This document shows, in pieces, positions 51,803 through 64,000 of a stretch of DNA of 64,000 nucleotides (positions are counted from its first letter, which is position 1; each line of letters opens with the position of its first letter). The notes below the pieces were generated by a model, which was given only the letters and a program-made list of their open reading frames with translations, was not told the DNA's origin and did no database searches. Both the position numbers and the translations under genes were made by a program. Source of the stretch: Hydractinia symbiolongicarpus (taxonomy: Eukaryota; Cnidaria; Hydrozoa; Anthoathecata; Hydractiniidae); NCBI RefSeq assembly GCF_029227915.1, contig NC_079878.1, positions 27,865,501-27,929,500 on the forward strand, read 5' to 3'.

Positions 51803-54800
51803 ACATCAGAAAAATATCGCTAAATACATGTTGGTACGAATATTTGACCCAACCGTTGTAACTCAAACGGACTGACACCGTTAAAAAGTCAATGAAATGT
51901 AGTTTTTGAACCTGTCGCTATATCTTCAGCGTGCGATAACGGCTAGGATTGGTCCCACAATAAGGAATGACTTATTTATCTAAGTTTTTAAATGAAGCGC
52001 TACCACAGCGCCCAGTGTAATCGCTGAGCTGCGACAATCATGTCAAATTAAGAAGAATGTTATTTCTTGGACTCCAATCGTCTCATTCATCACATTTATC
52101 AGGTCATAGTCGAAAGTTAGTTCAATTAAGTCCCACAGTCAATCGTTTCACTGGTAAAAGGGATGCAACCTAGTAATATCAGAAAAATATCGCTAAATAC
52201 ATGTGGGGACGAATATGTCATGCAACCGTTGTAACTCAAACGGACTGATACCGTTAGAAGTTCATTGAAATGTAGTTTTCGAAACTTTCTCTATTTTTTC
52301 AGCGCGCGATAACGGCTAGGATTGGTTCCACAGTAAAAATGACTTATTTACTTAAATTATTAAATGAAGCGCTACCACAGCGCCCAGTGTAATTGCTGAG
52401 TTCCGGCAATATGTGACGGAACCGATGTCACTCAAACAAACTGATACTGTTAGAAAGTCATTGAAATGTAGTATTTGAAACTGTCTGTATTTCTTCAGCG
52501 CGCGCTAACGCCTAGGATTTGTCCCACAGTAAAAAATGACTTTTTTATCTTAATTTTTAAATGAAGCGCTACCACAGCGTCCATGTAATCGCTGAATTTC
52601 GGCAATCATGTCAAGTTAAGAAGAATGTTATTTCTTGGAATTCAATGGTCTCACTTATCGCATTTATAAGGTCACAGTCCAAAATCAGTTCATTTAAGTG
52701 CCGCAGTCGATCGTTTCACTGTTAAAAGCGATACAACCTAGTAATATCAGAAAATTATCCCTATATACATGTGCGGACGAATATGTGATGCAACCGTTGT
52801 AACTCAAACGGACTGACACTGTTAAAATGTCAATGAAATGTAGTTTTTTAAACGTGCCGCTATTTCTTCAGCGTGCGATAACGGCCAGGATTGGTCCCAC
52901 TGTAAGAAAGACTGACTTATCCTAATTTTCAAATAAAGCGCTACCACAGAGCCCAGTGTAATCGCTGAATTCCATCAATCTCGTCAAATTAAGAGGAATG
53001 TTATTTCCTAGGTCCAATTGTCTCATTTATCACATTTATAAGGTCACAGCCAAGAATCAGTTCAATGAAGTGCCACAGTCAATCGTTTCATTGTTAAAGG
53101 TGACGCAACCTAGTAATGTCAGAGAAATATCGCTAAATACTTGTTGGTACGAATATGTGACGCAACCGTTGTAACTCAGGCGGATTGATAACACTAGAAA
53201 ATCATTGAAATGTTGTTTTTGAGAATGTCTCTATTTCTTCTGCGCGCGATAACGGCTAGGATTGGTCCCACAACAAAAATCGACTTATTAATCTAAATTT
53301 TTAAATGAAGCGCTACCACAGCGACCACTGTAATCGCTGAGTTCCGGCAAACACGTCAAATTAAGAGGAATGTTATTTCTTGGATTCAATTGTCTCATTT
53401 ATCAAATTTATGAGGTCAAAGTCCAAAATCAGTTCAATTAAGTGCCACAGTCAATCGTCTCACTGTTAAAAGCGATGCAACCTAATAATAACAGAATAAT
53501 ATCGCTAAATACATGTTGGTACGATTATGTGACGCAAGTGTTGTAACTCAAACGGATTGATACCGCTAGAAAGTCATTGAAATGTAGTTTTTGAAAATGT
53601 CTCTATTTCTTCAGCGCGCGCTAACGGTGAGGATTGGTCCCACAGTACAAAATTACTTATTTATCTAAACTTTAAATGAAGCGCTACCACAGCGCCCAGT
53701 GTAATCGGTAAATTCCAGCAATCAAGTCAAATTGAGAAGAATGTCATTTCTTGGGTTCAATTGTCTCATTTTTCAAATTTTTGAGGTCAAAGTCCAAAAT
53801 CAGTTCAATTAAGTCGCACAGTCAATCCTTTCACTGTTAAAAGCAATGCAACCTAGTAACATCAGAAAAATATCGCTAAATACATGTTAGTACGAATATG
53901 TGACCCAACCGTTGTAATAGAAACGGACTGACACCGTTAGTAAGTCAATGAAATGTAGTTTTTGAAACTGTCTCTATTTCTTCAGCGCGCGCTAACGGCT
54001 AGGATTGGTCCCACAGTACAAAATTACTTATTTATCTAAACTTTAAATGAAGCGCTACCACAGCGCCCAGTGTAATCGGTAAATTCCAGCAATCATGTCA
54101 AATTAAGAAGAATGTTATTTCTTGGGTCCAATTGTCTCATTTATCAAATTTATGAGGTCAAAGTCCAAAATCAGTTCAATTAAGTGCCACAGTCAATCGT
54201 CTCACTGTTAAAAGCGATGCAACCTAATAATAACAGAATAATATCGCTAAATACATGTTGGTACGATTATGTGACGCAAGTGTTGTAACTCAAACGGATT
54301 GATACCGCTAGAAAGTCATTGAAATGTAGTTTTTGAAAATGTCTCTATTTCTTCAGCGCGCGCTAACGGTTAGGATTGGTCCCACAGTACAAAATTACTT
54401 ATTTATCTAAACTTTAAATGAAGCGCTACCACAGCGCCCAGTGTAATCGGTAAATTCCAGCAATCATGTCAAATTAAGAAGAATGTTATTTCTTGGGTCC
54501 AATTGTCTCATTTATCAAATTTATGAGGTCAAAGTCCAAAATCAGTTTAATTAAGTGCCACAGTCAATCGTCTCACTGTTAAAAGCGATGCAACCTAATA
54601 ATAACAGAATAATATCGCTAAATACATGTTGGTACGATTATGTGACGCAAGTGTTGTAACTCAAACGGATTGATACCGCTAGAAAGTCATTGAAATGTAG
54701 TTTTTGAAAATGTCTCTATTTCTTCAGCGCGCGCTAACGGTTAGGATTGGTCCCACAGTACAAAATTACTTATTTATCTAAACTTTAAATGAAGCGCTAC

Positions 54801-54971
54801 CACAGCGCCCAGTGTAATCGGTAAATTCCAGCAATCAAGTCAAATTAAGAAGAATGTCATTTCTTGGGTCCAATTGTCTCATTTTTCAAATTTATGAGGT
54901 CAAAGTCCAAAATCAGTTCAATTAAGTCCCACAGTCAATCCTTTCACTGTTAAAAGCAATGCAACCTAGTA
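51803..54971 (-). repeat. HOR copy A, 3169 bp, 8 units
   Basis: Boundaries end at 52175, 52743 (composite), 53115, 53487, 53858, 54229, 54600 and 54971. It equals copy B (54972-57769) plus one extra 371-bp unit; units ending 54229 and 54600 are near duplicates. I noticed only scattered single-base differences from copy B, for example AAACAAACTG at about 52433. Confidence 0.92.
52176..52743 (-). repeat. Composite 1.5x unit, 568 bp
   Basis: Standard junction (GAGTTCCGGC/AATATGTG). It carries the GCGTCCATG variant, shared with copy B. Confidence 0.9.
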
Positions 54972-57769
54972 ACATCAGAAAAATATCGCTAAATACATGT
55001 TGGTACGAATATTTGACCCAACCGTTGTAACTCAAACGGACTGACACCGTTAAAAAGTCAATGAAATGTAGTTTTTGAACCTGTCGCTATATCTTCAGCG
55101 TGCGATAACGGCTAGGATTGGTCCCACAATAAGGAATGACTTATTTATCTAAGTTTTTAAATGAAGCGCTACCACAGCGCCCAGTGTAATCGCTGAGCTG
55201 CGACAATCATGTCAAATTAAGAAGAATGTTATTTCTTGGACTCCAATCGTCTCATTCATCACATTTATCAGGTCATAGTCGAAAGTTAGTTCAATTAAGT
55301 CCCACAGTCAATCGTTTCACTGGTAAAAGGGATGCAACCTAGTAATATCAGAAAAATATCGCTAAATACATGTGGGGACGAATATGTCATGCAACCGTTG
55401 TAACTCAAACGGACTGATACCGTTAGAAGTTCATTGAAATGTAGTTTTCGAAACTTTCTCTATTTTTTCAGCGAGCGATAACGGCTAGGATTGGTTCCAC
55501 AGTAAAAATGACTTATTTACTTAAATTATTAAATGAAGCGCTACCACAGCGCCCAGTGTAATTGCTGAGTTCCGGCAATATGTGACGGAACCGATGTCAC
55601 TCAAACAGACTGATACTGTTAGAAAGTCATTGAAATGTAGTATTTGAAACTGTCTGTATTTCTTCAGCGCGCGCTAACGCCTAGGATTTGTCCCACAGTA
55701 AAAAATGACTTTTTTATCTTAATTTTTAAATGAAGCGCTACCACAGCGTCCATGTAATCGCTGAATTTCGGCAATCATGTCAAGTTAAGAAGAATGTTAT
55801 TTCTTGGAATTCAATGGTCTCACTTATCGCATTTATAAGGTCACAGTCCAAAATCAGTTCATTTAAGTGCCGCAGTCGATCGTTTCACTGTTAAAAGCGA
55901 TACAACCTAGTAATATCAGAAAATTATCCCTATATACATGTGCGGACGAATATGTGATGCAACCGTTGTAACTCAAACGGACTGACACTGTTAAAATGTC
56001 AATGAAATGTAGTTTTTTAAACGTGCCGCTATTTCTTCAGCGTGCGATAACGGCCAGGATTGGTCCCACTGTAAGAAAGACTGACTTATCCTAATTTTCA
56101 AATAAAGCGCTACCACAGAGCCCAGTGTAATCGCTGAATTCCATCAATCTCGTCAAATTAAGAGGAATGTTATTTCCTAGGTCCAATTGTCTCATTTATC
56201 ACATTTATAAGGTCACAGCCAAGAATCAGTTCAATGAAGTGCCACAGTCAATCGTTTCATTGTTAAAGGTGACGCAACCTAGTAATGTCAGAGAAATATC
56301 GCTAAATACTTGTTGGTACGAATATGTGACGCAACCGTTGTAACTCAGGCGGATTGATAACACTAGAAAATCATTGAAATGTTGTTTTTGAGAATGTCTC
56401 TATTTCTTCTGCGCGCGATAACGGCTAGGATTGGTCCCACAACAAAAATCGACTTATTAATCTAAATTTTGAAATGAAGCGCTACCACAGCGACCACTGT
56501 AATCGCTGAGTTCCGGCAAACACGTCAAATTAAGAGGAATGTTATTTCTTGGATTCAATTGTCTCATTTATCAAATTTATGAGGTCAAAGTCCAAAATCA
56601 GTTCAATTACGTGCCACAGTCAATCGTCTCACTGTTAAAAGCGATGCAACCTAATAATAACAGAATAATATCGCTAAATACATGTTGGTACGATTATGTG
56701 ACGCAAGTGTTGTAACTCAAACGGATTGATACCGCTAGAAAGTCATTGAAATGTAGTTTTTGAAAATGTCTCTATTTCTTCAGCGCGCGCTAACGGTGAG
56801 GATTGGTCCCACAGTACAAAATTACTTATTTATCTAAACTTTAAATGAAGCGCTACCACAGCGCCCAGTGTAATCGGTAAATTCCAGCAATCAAGTCAAA
56901 TTGAGAAGAATGTCATTTCTTGGGTTCAATTGTCTCATTTTTCAAATTTTTGAGGTCAAAGTCCAAAATCAGTTCAATTAAGTCCCACAGTCAATCCTTT
57001 CACTGTTAAAAGCAATGCAACCTAGTAACATCAGAAAAATATCGCTAAATACATGTTAGTACGAATATGTGACCCAACCGTTGTAATAGAAACGGACTGA
57101 CACCGTTAGTAAGTCAATGAAATGTAGTTTTTGAAACTGTCTCTATTTCTTCAGCGCGCGCTAACGGCTAGGATTGGTCCCACAGTACAAAATTACTTAT
57201 TTATCTAAACTTTAAATGAAGCGCTACCACAGCGCCCAGTGTAATCGGTAAATTCCAGCAATCATGTCAAATTAAGAAGAATGTTATTTCTTGGGTCCAA
57301 TTGTCTCATTTATCAAATTTATGAGGTCAAAGTCCAAAATCAGTTCAATTAAGTGCCACAGTCAATCGTCTCACTGTTAAAAGCGATGCAACCTAATAAT
57401 AACAGAATAATATCGCTAAATACATGTTGGTACGATTATGTGACGCAAGTGTTGTAACTCAAACGGATTGATACCGCTAGAAAGTCATTGAAATGTAGTT
57501 TTTGAAAATGTCTCTATTTCTTCAGCGCGCGCTAACGGTTAGGATTGGTCCCACAGTACAAAATTACTTATTTATCTAAACTTTAAATGAAGCGCTACCA
57601 CAGCGCCCAGTGTAATCGGTAAATTCCAGCAATCAAGTCAAATTAAGAAGAATGTGATTTCTTGGGTCCAATTGTCTCATTTTTCAAATTTATGAGGTCA
57701 AAGTCCAAAATCAGTTCAATTAAGTCCCACAGTCAATCCTCTCACTGTTAAAAGCAATGCAACCTAGTA
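54972..57769 (-). repeat. HOR copy B, 2798 bp, 7 units
   Basis: Unit lengths are 373, 568, 372, 372, 371, 371, 371 (ends 55344, 55912, 56284, 56656, 57027, 57398, 57769). The internal order is the same as copy A less one unit. A private CAGCGAGCGATAAC change is at about 55473. Confidence 0.93.
55345..55912 (-). repeat. Composite 1.5x unit, 568 bp
   Basis: Same position within HOR copy B as 52176-52743 in copy A. The junction is identical. Confidence 0.9.
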
Positions 57770-59825
57770 ACATCAGAAAAATATCGCTAAATACATGTTG
57801 GTACGAATATTTGACCCAACCGTTGTAACTCAAACGGACTGACACCGTTAAAAAGTCAATGAAATGTAGTTTTTGAACCTGTCGCTATATCTTCAGCGTG
57901 CGATAACGGCTAGGATTGGTCCCACAATAAGGAATGACTTATTTATCTAAGTTTTTAAATGAAGCGCTACCACAGCGCCCAGTGTAATCGCTGAGCTGCG
58001 ACAATCATGTCAAATTAAGAAGAATGTTATTTCTTGGACTCCAATCGTCTCATTCATCACATTTATCAGGTCATAGTCGAAAGTTAGTTCAATTAAGTCC
58101 CACAGTCAATCGTTTCACTGGTAAAAGGGATGCAACCTAGTAATATCAGAAAAATATCGCTAAATACATGTGGGGACGAATATGTCATGCAACCGTTGTA
58201 ACTCAAACGGACTGATACCGTTAGAAGTTCATTGAAATGTAGTTTTCGAAACTTTCTCTATTTTTTCAGCGCGCGATAACGGCTAGGATTGGTTCCACAG
58301 TAAAAATGACTTATTTACTTAAATTATTAAATGAAGCGCTACCACAGCGCCCAGTGTAATTGCTGAGTTCCGGCAATATGTGACGGAACCGATGTCACTC
58401 AAACAGACTGATACTGTTAGAAAGTCATTGAAATGTAGTATTTGAAACTGTCTGTATTTCTTCAGCGCGCGCTAACGCCTAGGATTTGTCCCACAGTAAA
58501 AAATGACTTTTTTATCTTAATTTTTAAATGAAGCGCTACCACAGCGCCCATGTAATCGCTGAATTTCGGCAATCATGTCAAGTTAAGAAGAATGTTATTT
58601 CTTGGAATTCAATGGTCTCACTTATCGCATTTATAAGGTCACAGTCCAAAATCAGTTCATTTAAGTGCCGCAGTCGATCGTTTCACTGTTAAAAGCGATA
58701 CAACCTAGTAATATCAGAAAATTATCCCTATATACATGTGCGGACGAATATGTGATGCAACCGTTGTAACTCAAACGGACTGACACTGTTAAAATGTCAA
58801 TGAAATGTAGTTTTTTAAACGTGCCGCTATTTCTTCAGCGTGCGATAACGGCCAGGATTGGTCCCACTGTAAGAAAGGCTGACTTATCCTAATTTTCAAA
58901 TAAAGCGCTACCACAGAGCCCAGTGTAATCGCTGAATTCCATCAATCTCGTCAAATTAAGAGGAATGTTATTTCCTAGGTCCAATTGTCTCATTTATCAC
59001 ATTTATAAGGTCACAGCCAAGAATCAGTTCAATGAAGTGCCACAGTCAATCGTTTCATTGTTAAAGGTGACGCAACCTAGTAATGTCAGAGAAATATCGC
59101 TAAATACTTGTTGGTACGAATATGTGACGCAACCGTTGTAACTCAGGCGGGTTGATAGCACTAGAAAATCATTGAAATGTTGTTTTTGAGAATGTCTCTA
59201 TTTCTTCTGCGCGCGATAACGGCTAGGATTGGTCCCACAACAAAAATCGACTTATTAATCTAAATTTTGAAATGAAGCGCTACCACAGCGACCACTGTAA
59301 TCGCTGAGTTCCGGCAAACACGTCAAATTAAGAGGAATGTTATTTCTTGGATTCAATTGTCTCATTTATCAAATTTATGAGGTCAAAGTCCAAAATCAGT
59401 TCAATTAAGTGCCACAGTCAATCGTCTCACTGTTAAAAGCGATGCAACCTAATAATAACAGAATAATATCGCTAAATACATGTTGGTACGATTATGTGAC
59501 GCAAGTGTTGTAACTCAAACGGATTGATACCGTTAGAAAGTCATTGAAACGTAGTTTTTGAAAATGTCTCTATTTCTTCAGCGCGCGCTAACGGTTAGGA
59601 TTGGTCCCACAGTGCAAAATTACTTATTTATCTAAACTTTAAATGAAGCGCTACCACAGCGCCCAGTGTAATCGGTAAATTCCAGCAATCAAGTCAAATT
59701 AAGAAGAATGTCATTTCTTGGGTTCAATTGTCTCATTTTTCAAATTTTTGAGGTCAAAGTCCAAAATCAGTTCAATTAAGTCCCACAGTCAATCCTTTCA
59801 CTGTTAAAAGCAATGCAACCTAGTA
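57770..59825 (-). repeat. HOR copy C, partial, 2056 bp, 5 units
   Basis: Unit lengths are 373, 568, 372, 372, 371 (ends 58142, 58710, 59082, 59454, 59825), matching the first five units of copy B. After 59825 the sequence instead follows the 49570 series (offset 10256), so the amplified block ends here. Confidence 0.92.
58143..58710 (-). repeat. Composite 1.5x unit, 568 bp
   Basis: Copy C composite. It has GCGCCCATG where copies A and B have GCGTCCATG. Confidence 0.9.
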
Positions 59826-60943
59826 ACATCAGAAAAATATCGCTAAATACATGTTAGTACGAATATGTGACCCAACCGTTGTAACAGAAACGGACTGACA
59901 CCGTTAATAAGTCAATGAAATGTAGTTTTTGAAACTGTCGCTATTTCTTTAGCGCGCGATAACGGCTAGGATTGGTCCCACAATAAAAATTGACTTATTA
60001 AGGTAAATTTTGAGATGAAGCGCTTCCGCAGCGCCCAGTGTAGTCGCTGACTTCCGGCAATCACGTCAAATTAAGAAGAATGTAATTTCTTGGAGTTCAA
60101 TTGTCTCATTTATCACATTTATCAGGTCACAGTCCAATGTTAGTTCAATTAAGTCCCACAGTCAATCGTTTCATTGTTAAAGGTGATGCAACCTAGTAAT
60201 GTCAAAAAATATCGCTAAATACATGTTGGTGCGAATATGTGACACAAACGTTGTAACTCAAAAGGACTGATACTGTTAGAAAATTATTGAAATTTAGTTT
60301 TTGAAACTGTCTCTATTTCTTCAGCGCGTCCTAACGACTATGATTCGTCCGACAGTACAAAATGACTTATTTATCTACATTTTTAAATAAAGCGCTACCC
60401 CAACGCCCATTGTAATCACTGAGTTCCGGCAATCATGTCAAATTAAGAAGAATGTTATTTCTTGCAGTCCAATTGTCTCACTTATCACATTTATAAGGTC
60501 ACAGTCCTAAATCAGTTCAATTAAGTCCCACAGTCAATCGTTTCATTGTTAAAAGTGATGCAACCTAGTAATGTCAGAAAAATATCGCTAAATACATGTT
60601 GGTACGAATATGTGACACAAACGTTGTACCTCAAAAGGACTGATACTGTTAGAAAATTATTGAAATTTAGTTTTTGAAACTGTCTCTATTTCTTCAGAGC
60701 GTCTTAACGACTATGATTCGTCCGACAGTACAAAATGACTTATTTATCTACATTTTTAAACAAAGCGCTACCCCAACGCCCATTGTAATCACTGAGTTCC
60801 GGCAATCATGTCAAATTAAGAAGAATGTTATTTCTTGCAGTCCAATTGTCTCACTTATCACATTTATAAGGTCACAGTCCTAAATCAGTTCATTTAAGTG
60901 CCACAGTCAATCGTTTCACTGTTAAAAGCGATACAACCTAGTA
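59826..60943 (-). repeat. Three units copying the 49570-50160 region
   Basis: Boundaries end at 60198, 60570 and 60943. The first one and a half units match 49570-50160 at offset 10256, sharing TTAAGGTAAATTTTGAGATG and GCGCTTCCGCAGCGCCC. Here dyad I is longer than usual (AGCGCTTCCGCAGCGCC). The next two units are near duplicates of each other (CAAAAGGACTG, GACTATGATTCG). Confidence 0.85.
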
Positions 60944-63900
60944 ATATCAGAAAATTATCCCTATATACATGTGCGGACGAATATGCGATGCAACCGTTGT
61001 AACTCAAATGGACTGACACCGTTAAAAAGTCAATGAAATGTAGTTTTTTAAACGTGCCGCTATTTCTTCAGCGTGTGATAACGGCTAGGATTGGTCCCAC
61101 AGTAAAAAATGACTTATTTATCTAAGTTTTTGAAAGAAGCACTACCACAGCGCCCAGTGTAATCGCTGAATTCCAGCAATCACGTCAAACTCAGAAGAAT
61201 GTTATTTCTTGGGGTCCAATTATCTCATTTATCACATTTATCAGTTAACAGTCCAAAGTTAATTCAATTAAGTCCCACAGTCAGTCGTTTCACTGTTAAA
61301 AGCGATGTAACCTAATAATATCAGAAAAATATCGCTAAATACCTGTTGGTACGAATATTTGACCCAACCGTTGTAACTCAAACGGACTGACACCGTTAAA
61401 AAGTCAATGAAATGTAGTTTTTGAACGTGTCGCTATTTCTTCAGCGTGCGATAACGGCTAGGATTGGTCCCACAATAAGAAATGACTTATTTATCTAAGT
61501 TTTTAAATGAAGCGCTACCACAGCGCCCAGTGTAATCGCTGAGTTGCGGCAATCATGTCAAGTTGAGAAGAATGTTATTTCTTGGACTCCAATTATCTCA
61601 TTTATCACATTTATAAGGTCACAGTATAGAATCAGTTCAATTAAGTCCCACAGTCAATCGTTTCACTGTTAAAATCGATACAACCTAGTAATATCAGAAA
61701 ATTATCCCTATATACATGTGGGGACGAATATGATATGCAACCGTTGTAACTCAAACGGACTGACACCGTTAAAAAGTCAATGAAATGTAGTTTGTGAACG
61801 TACCGCTATTTCTTCAGCGTGCGATAACGGCTAGGATTGGTCCCACGGTAAAAAATTACTTATTTATCTAAGTTTTTAAATGAAGCGCTACCACAGGGTC
61901 GAGTGTAATCGCTGAGTTCCGGCAATCATGTCGAGTTAAGAGGCATATTATTTCTTGGAGTCCAATTGTCTCATTTATCACATTTAGCAGGTCAAAGTCC
62001 AGAATCTGTTCAATTAAGTCCCACAGCCAATCCTTTCACTGTTAAAAGCGATACAACCTAGTAATATCAGAAAAACATCGCTAAATACTTGTGGGTACGA
62101 ATATTTGACCCAACCGTTGTAACTCAAACGGACTGACACCGTTAAAAAGTCAATGAAATGTGGTTTTTGAGCCTGTCGCTATATCTTCAGCGTGCGATAA
62201 CGGCTGGGATTGGTCCCACAATAAGAAATGACTTATTTATCTAAGTTTTTAAATGAAGCGCTACCACAGCGCCCAGTGTAATCGCTGAGTTGCGACAATC
62301 ATGTCAAATTAAGAAGAATGTTATTTCTTGGACTCCAATCGTCTCATTCATCACATTTATCAGGTCACAGTCCAAAGTTAGTTCAATTAAGTCCCACAGT
62401 CAATCGTTTCACTGGTAAAAGGGATGCAACCTAGGAATATCAGAAAAATATCGCTAAACACATGTGGGGACGAATATGTTATGCAACCGTTGTAACTCAA
62501 ACGGACTGATACCGTTAGAAGTTCATTGAAATGTAGTTTTCGAAACTTTCTCTATTTTTTCAGCGCGCGATAACGGCTAGAATTGGTTCCACTGTAAAAA
62601 ATGACTTATTTACTTAAATTTTTAAATGAAGCGCTACCACAGCGCCCAGTGTAATCGCTGAGTTCCGGCAATATGTGACGGAACCGATGTCACTCAAACA
62701 GACTGATACTGTTAGAAAGTCATTGAACTGTAGTATTTGAAACTGTCTGTAGTTCTTCAGCGCGCGCTAACGCCTAGGATTTGTCCCACAGTAAAAAATG
62801 ACTTTTTTATCTGAATTTTTATATGAAGCGCTACCACAGCGCCCATGTAATCGCTGAATTTCGGCAATCATGTAAAGTTAAGAAGAATGTTATTTCTTGG
62901 ACTTAAATGGTCTCACTTATCGCATTTATAAGGTCACAGTCCAAAATCAGTTCATTTAAGTGCCACAGTCAATCGTTTCACTATTAAAAGCGCTACAACC
63001 TAGTAATATCAGAAAATTATCTCTATATACATGTGCGAACGAATATGCGATGCAACCGTTGTAACTCAAACGGACTGACACCGTTAGAAAGACAATGAAA
63101 TGTAGTTTTTTAAACGTGCCGCTATTTCTTCAGCGTGTGATACCGGCTAGGTTTGGTCTCACAGTAAAGAATGACTTATTTATCTAAGTTTTTAAATGAA
63201 GCGCTACCACAGCGCCCAGTGTAATCGCTGAGTTGCGGCAATCATGTGAAGTTAAGAAGAATGTTATTTCTTGGACTCCAATTATCTCATTTATCACATT
63301 TATAAGGTCACAGTATAGAATCAGTGCAATTAAGTCCCACAGTCAATCGTTTCACTGTTAAAAGCGATAAAACCTAGTAATATCAGAAAATTATCCCTAT
63401 ATACATGTGGGTACGAATATGATATGCAACCGTTGTAACTCAAACGGATTGACACCGTTAAAAAGTCAATGAAATGTAGTTTGTGAACGTGCCGCTATTT
63501 CTTCAGCGTGCGATAACGGCTAGGATTGGTCCCACGGTAAAAAATGACTTATTTATCTAAGTTTTTAAATGAAGCACTACCATAGCGCCCAGTGTAATCG
63601 CTGAGTTGCGGCAATCATGTCAAATTAAGAAGAATGTTATTTCTTGGACTCCAATCGTCTCATTCATCACATTTATAAGGTCACAGTATAAAATCAGTTC
63701 AATTAAGTCCCACAGTCAATCGTTTCACTGTTAAAAGCGATACAACCTAGTAATATCAGAAAATTATCCCTATATACATGTGGGGACGAATATGATATGC
63801 AACCGTTGTAACTCAAACGGACTGACACCGTTAAAAAGTCAATGAAATGTAGTTTGTGAACATGCCGCCATTTCTTCAGCGTGCGATAACGGCTAGGATT

Positions 63901-64000
63901 GGTCCCACGGTAAAAAATGACTTATTTATCTAAGTTTTTAAATGAAGCGCTACCACAGGGTCCAGTGTAATCGCTGAGTTCCGGCAATCATGTCGAGTTA
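60944..64000 (-). repeat. Right-end satellite units with one composite
   Basis: Boundaries end at 61317, 61690, 62063, 62436, 63005 (composite), 63379 and 63752, with a final partial unit. The block 62160-63005 parallels 37693-38538 at offset 24467. Units near 61691 and 63380 carry the GTTTGTGAACGT and CCCACGGTAAAAAAT variants also found at 40700-40760 and, inverted, at 36690-36760. Confidence 0.87.
62437..63005 (-). repeat. Composite 1.5x unit, 569 bp
   Basis: Standard junction. It has a private GCGCTACAACC change near its boundary and GTAGTTCTTCAGCG for GTATTTCTTCAGCG. Confidence 0.9.

Larger units (their letters stand above)
1..64000. repeat. Satellite DNA array, ~372-bp monomer family, fills the window
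   Basis: Every part of the window aligns by eye to one monomer of about 372 bp. I set the unit start at TACTAGG; starts recur at 1, 374, 747, 1119, 1492, 1864 and so on. Landmarks within a unit (numbered from unit 1): GACTGTGGGACTTAA near 36-50, CCAAGAAATAACATTC near 108, AACTCAGCGATTACACTGGG near 146-165, ACTGTGGGACCAATC near 215-229, a CG-rich GTTATCGCGCGCTGAA near 237-252, and a CCGTTTGAGTTACAACGG block at 306-323. Three alternative 3' ends mark subfamilies: CCCCACATGTATATAGGG, CCAACATGTATTTAGCG and CCATTATGTATATAGTG. No mobile element or gene interrupts the array. The role is inferred only: centromeric or heterochromatic satellite of a eukaryote. The family name and host are unknown to me. 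Confidence 0.97.
37693..64000 (-). repeat. Right arm: satellite units in - orientation
   Basis: From 37693 to the window end all units read as the reverse complement of the left arm, with CCTAGTAATATCAG marking each unit boundary. About 66 full units are present, six of them composites, and the array runs off the window inside a unit (63753-64000). Composites and the CCCCACATG subfamily are shared with the left arm. Several right-arm types are rare or absent on the left, such as units marked by AATAATAACAGAATAATATCG. Confidence 0.96.

Noticed and set aside
60674-60883. 69-codon + strand frame in the right arm
   Set aside because: It lies wholly inside reverse-orientation satellite, and the near-duplicate unit just upstream does not keep it. 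Chance frame.
1-64000. CRISPR array, because of regular repetition
   Set aside because: There is no short repeat with unique spacers; the whole ~372-bp unit repeats, spacer included, and no cas-like gene is present.

Overview
The whole 64 kb window is one tandem satellite DNA array. I find no gene, RNA gene, CRISPR array, recognisable transposon or unique-sequence island. The basic monomer is about 372 bp (usual range 369-375 bp) and roughly 38% G+C by hand count of a sample. By eye I placed about 160 unit boundaries at the conserved motif TACTAGG (or its complement). The organism cannot be named from the sequence. A long, gene-free, homogenised array with higher-order repeats (HORs) points to a eukaryotic nuclear genome, in centromeric, pericentromeric or other heterochromatin. 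I do not recognise the family. I see no CENP-B-box-like motif and no telomere repeats.

Layout. Positions 1-37692 carry units in one orientation (called + here). Positions 37693-64000 carry the same family in the opposite orientation. The switch at about 37692/37693 lies inside a unit. It is flanked by an inverted repeat with collinear arms, 36988-37692 and 38077-38781 (705 bp each), around a 384-bp satellite spacer. The mirror homology resumes further out, at left 36506-36988 against right 40470-40953, after a 1689-bp block present only on the right.

The left arm holds these blocks: a 3-unit HOR of 1117 bp (374-3724); a 2055-bp HOR (3725-7835); shuffled blocks with a 5.6-kb-offset duplication (6346-9714 against 11950-14945); a 1684-bp HOR (18870-21864); a more divergent mixed zone (21865-30392); a 1096-bp HOR in direct tandem (30393-32584); and further mixed units up to the inversion. 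The right arm holds a 1316-bp HOR (37970-40601), a structurally aberrant stretch (40953-41130), units with a 39-bp internal duplication (41297-43239), a 5-unit HOR of 1861 bp (43613-47334), a mixed zone, and a nearly identical 2.8-3.2-kb HOR (51803-59825). Older-looking HOR fragments run to the end.

A recurrent architectural variant is a 566-569-bp composite unit (16 full copies and one truncated). It is one monomer plus a second copy of its own middle segment (about 194 bp net), joined at the same point every time. Nearly all length changes between HOR copies are whole units, as expected from unequal exchange or replication-based amplification. Each monomer also carries short dyad symmetries, including alternating AACGG/CCGTT pentamers. 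All open reading frames are short and repeat with the satellite. The longest recurrent one is broken in many copies, so I call no coding genes.
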